Position numbers and translations under genes: made by a program. From contig CBDAFL010000022.1 of assembly GCA_965195225.1 (NCBI GenBank), forward strand, positions 1-51,614: a stretch of 51,614 nucleotides of DNA, written 5' to 3'. This DNA is from JAHIKV01 sp965195225. GTDB lineage: Bacteria; Planctomycetota; Planctomycetia; Pirellulales; Thermoguttaceae. Below, one piece after another: positions 50,097-51,614 of this stretch. Below the pieces are notes generated by a model. That model was not told where the DNA came from. It searched no databases and saw only the letters and a list, made by a program, of their open reading frames with translations. The number at the start of each line of letters is the position of its first letter. Positions within the stretch are counted from its first letter, which is position 1.

Positions 50097-51614
50097 TGAG
50101 AGCGCCCGCACGACCGCCTCGACTTCCTTGAACGCGGCCCCGCGCGGCACTTCCGCGCCGCGGTGTAGATCGGCCAGCAGATCGCCCAGAAGCTCGTTCT
50201 CCAACCACTCGGCCAACCATCCGGCCCGCTGTTGTGCATAGCGCGACTGCAACCGTCCGAACAGTCTTCCGGCCGCCTGGCGGATGCCTTCGCTGGTGGT
50301 GCCGACCAGCGCCTCGCCTCCGCCGGTGATTCCTCCGGCGATGGCCGCTTCCGTCGCCAGATGTCCGGCGGTTGCGCCAGCCGCCTGCGCGGCCGCTTGG
50401 CCGGCCAAATCGCCCGCAAAGTGCAGGCCGGTGAAGAACAGCGCCACGGTGATTGCCGGCCGGGCAACCGCCGCCGCGTGGTCGAGCGATTGCAGGAAAC
50501 GCACCGCCCGGGGACTGGATGATCGCCAGGCGTCGAGTTCGGCCCTCAGAAAGCGGCGGTAATGCTCGTCCACCGCCGGCAGGTTTTCGTGGGCGGCTTG
50601 GACCCGCTCGAGTATGCTTGCCCGGGCGTGTCCGCCCAACATGCTCAGCAATCGGGGGCGGAGCACGTCGTTGCCCACCCGTGCCAGCCGGTCCAATTCA
50701 TCGAGGAGTTTTTCGACGGCCAGTACGATGGCCTCCCGTTCCCGCCGTTGAAACACGGCCAACGGGTCCGAGCGTGGACCGGCCATCGAGTTCCAAGCGG
50801 TTCTCAGCGGCCACGTCGCGCCCCGGCCCAGTACCCGATAGAATCCGTGGACCCGCCGCGACCAGGGTTGCCGCGAGTCGTCCCACCAGTCGCGGATTTC
50901 GTCGACCAGCACGCCGGTCGGCAGCGACGGCCAGCCGATCCGGGCCATTTCGGCCGTCGAGAGCGCGGCTGCGGCGGAAGAAAAACCGTCGGCCGCCGCG
51001 CGAATCGAGTCGAGATACGCCGGCAGACCGTGTTGCGGATCGAGCACGCGGCGGAGCGCCCCGCGGAAGGTGCGGATTTTTATCTCGTCGAAGCGCAGGG
51101 CGGCCAGATCGTCGCGGAGTCTTGAACTGGCCGCTTGAGGGCTGGCCGCTTGAGCGGCCAGTTCACACCCCGTGGAAATCGCATGGAACGGCAGCCGCAA
51201 CTCCTCGGCCGCACGGCGATCGTAGGGGACCGCGTAGACCAGCTCCGGTCGGGCGCCGGTCGTCTCGCGAAAGGTCGCCAGCCAGCGGGGCCAATACTCC
51301 GCGTCGGCCTCCATTTCGCATTGATTGAACACGACGACGATCGGCTTGTCGGCCTCGACCGCCGCGCGGAAAAAGCGTTTCACGGCGGCGTCGTTGTACT
51401 TCTGCTGGGTCAAAACGGCCACTAGCACGTCGGCCGTCTGACGGATTGCCCGGGCGCGACGCCAATTGACCTCCGCATCGGAATCGACGTCCGGCGCGTC
51501 GATAAGCAAGAGCCGCAGCGGCATGGCCGGCCCGACTCGCCAGAAGAGCCGGTTCTCCGACGACTCGCCCAACGGATCGTCGGCCGAGCGCCAATCGCAC
51601 AGCTTAAACTGCTC
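50094..51614 (-). CDS. GTPase-domain protein, 5' end outside window
   Basis: The frame is open to the window edge (about 506 codons seen), so the N-terminal G1 motif is missing. The visible G3-like DAPDVDSD and G4-like FNQCE segments are in the order of a small GTPase or dynamin-like domain. A long helical part follows. At ~375-430 there is an Ala/Gly-rich hydrophobic hairpin (ALFFTGLHFAGDLAGQAAAQ), which suggests membrane insertion. The function is unknown; membrane remodelling or a ribosome-related role are both possible. Confidence 0.72.
   Translation of the reverse strand, partial: EQFKLCDWRSADDPLGESSENRLFWRVGPAMPLRLLLIDAPDVDSDAEVNWRRARAIRQTADVLVAVLTQQKYNDAAVKRFFRAAVEADKPIVVVFNQCEMEADAEYWPRWLATFRETTGARPELVYAVPYDRRAAEELRLPFHAISTGCELAAQAASPQAASSRLRDDLAALRFDEIKIRTFRGALRRVLDPQHGLPAYLDSIRAAADGFSSAAAALSTAEMARIGWPSLPTGVLVDEIRDWWDDSRQPWSRRVHGFYRVLGRGATWPLRTAWNSMAGPRSDPLAVFQRREREAIVLAVEKLLDELDRLARVGNDVLRPRLLSMLGGHARASILERVQAAHENLPAVDEHYRRFLRAELDAWRSSSPRAVRFLQSLDHAAAVARPAITVALFFTGLHFAGDLAGQAAAQAAGATAGHLATEAAIAGGITGGGEALVGTTSEGIRQAAGRLFGRLQSRYAQQRAGWLAEWLENELLGDLLADLHRGAEVPRGAAFKEVEAVVRALS

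Overview
The window looks like a chromosomal segment of a high-GC planctomycete (Planctomycetota, possibly Pirellulales-like). The evidence is several Tat-signal-bearing Gfo/Idh/MocA dehydrogenases, large secreted proteins without recognisable domains, a flotillin-like FloA, a full 14-gene complex I operon with nuoC and nuoD separate, and many palindromic intergenic repeats. No rRNA, tRNA or CRISPR array was seen.

Layout. Positions 1-9340 are an accessory region. It holds a secreted protein, an unknown protein, a two-gene AbiJ-like/DUF3800 module, a Tat-exported dehydrogenase, a small carbohydrate-binding-like protein and a leucine-rich-repeat protein. Three of these units are bracketed by direct repeats: a 155-bp MITE-like pair, a 189-bp IS110 5'-end fragment pair, and a 100-bp lactate-permease fragment pair. 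Positions 9500-30657 are mostly housekeeping or solitary genes: floA, a SEC-C/TPR-like protein, a NYN RNase next to a TIGR02391 (HEPN) protein, an SDR, two tandem Gfo/Idh/MocA dehydrogenases, pyruvate kinase, an outer-membrane-like protein, argG, a decayed small-protein/nucleotidyltransferase pair, a CoA-disulfide-reductase/rhodanese fusion, a HEAT-repeat protein, a phosphatase, a lipase-like hydrolase and ruvX. Positions 31617-47349 are the nuo operon (nuoA to nuoN, with one extra small membrane gene between nuoF and nuoG), with a good promoter and an intrinsic terminator in front. Positions 47469-51614 hold a degenerate sigma-54-type regulator, a receiver-like protein and the 3' part of a GTPase gene that runs off the window.

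The most unusual feature is a set of short repeat tracts with seven-base periodicity (units such as ACTAYCC, ACTGACC, AAGGTYM, GAAGAGA, GAATGAY). They are often arranged as a forward run followed by a reverse-complement run. They sit directly at stop or start codons of many genes, at most junctions of the nuo operon, and in frame inside NuoA, NuoF, NuoI, NuoM, RuvX and pyruvate kinase. Unrelated sequences share the same seven-base period, which suggests one process makes all of them.

Functionally, the nuo genes give a complete proton-pumping NADH:quinone oxidoreductase. Pyruvate kinase, argG and ruvX are core metabolism and maintenance. The AbiJ-like/DUF3800 pair and the NYN/HEPN pair are the best candidates for uncharacterised defence or RNA-targeting modules.
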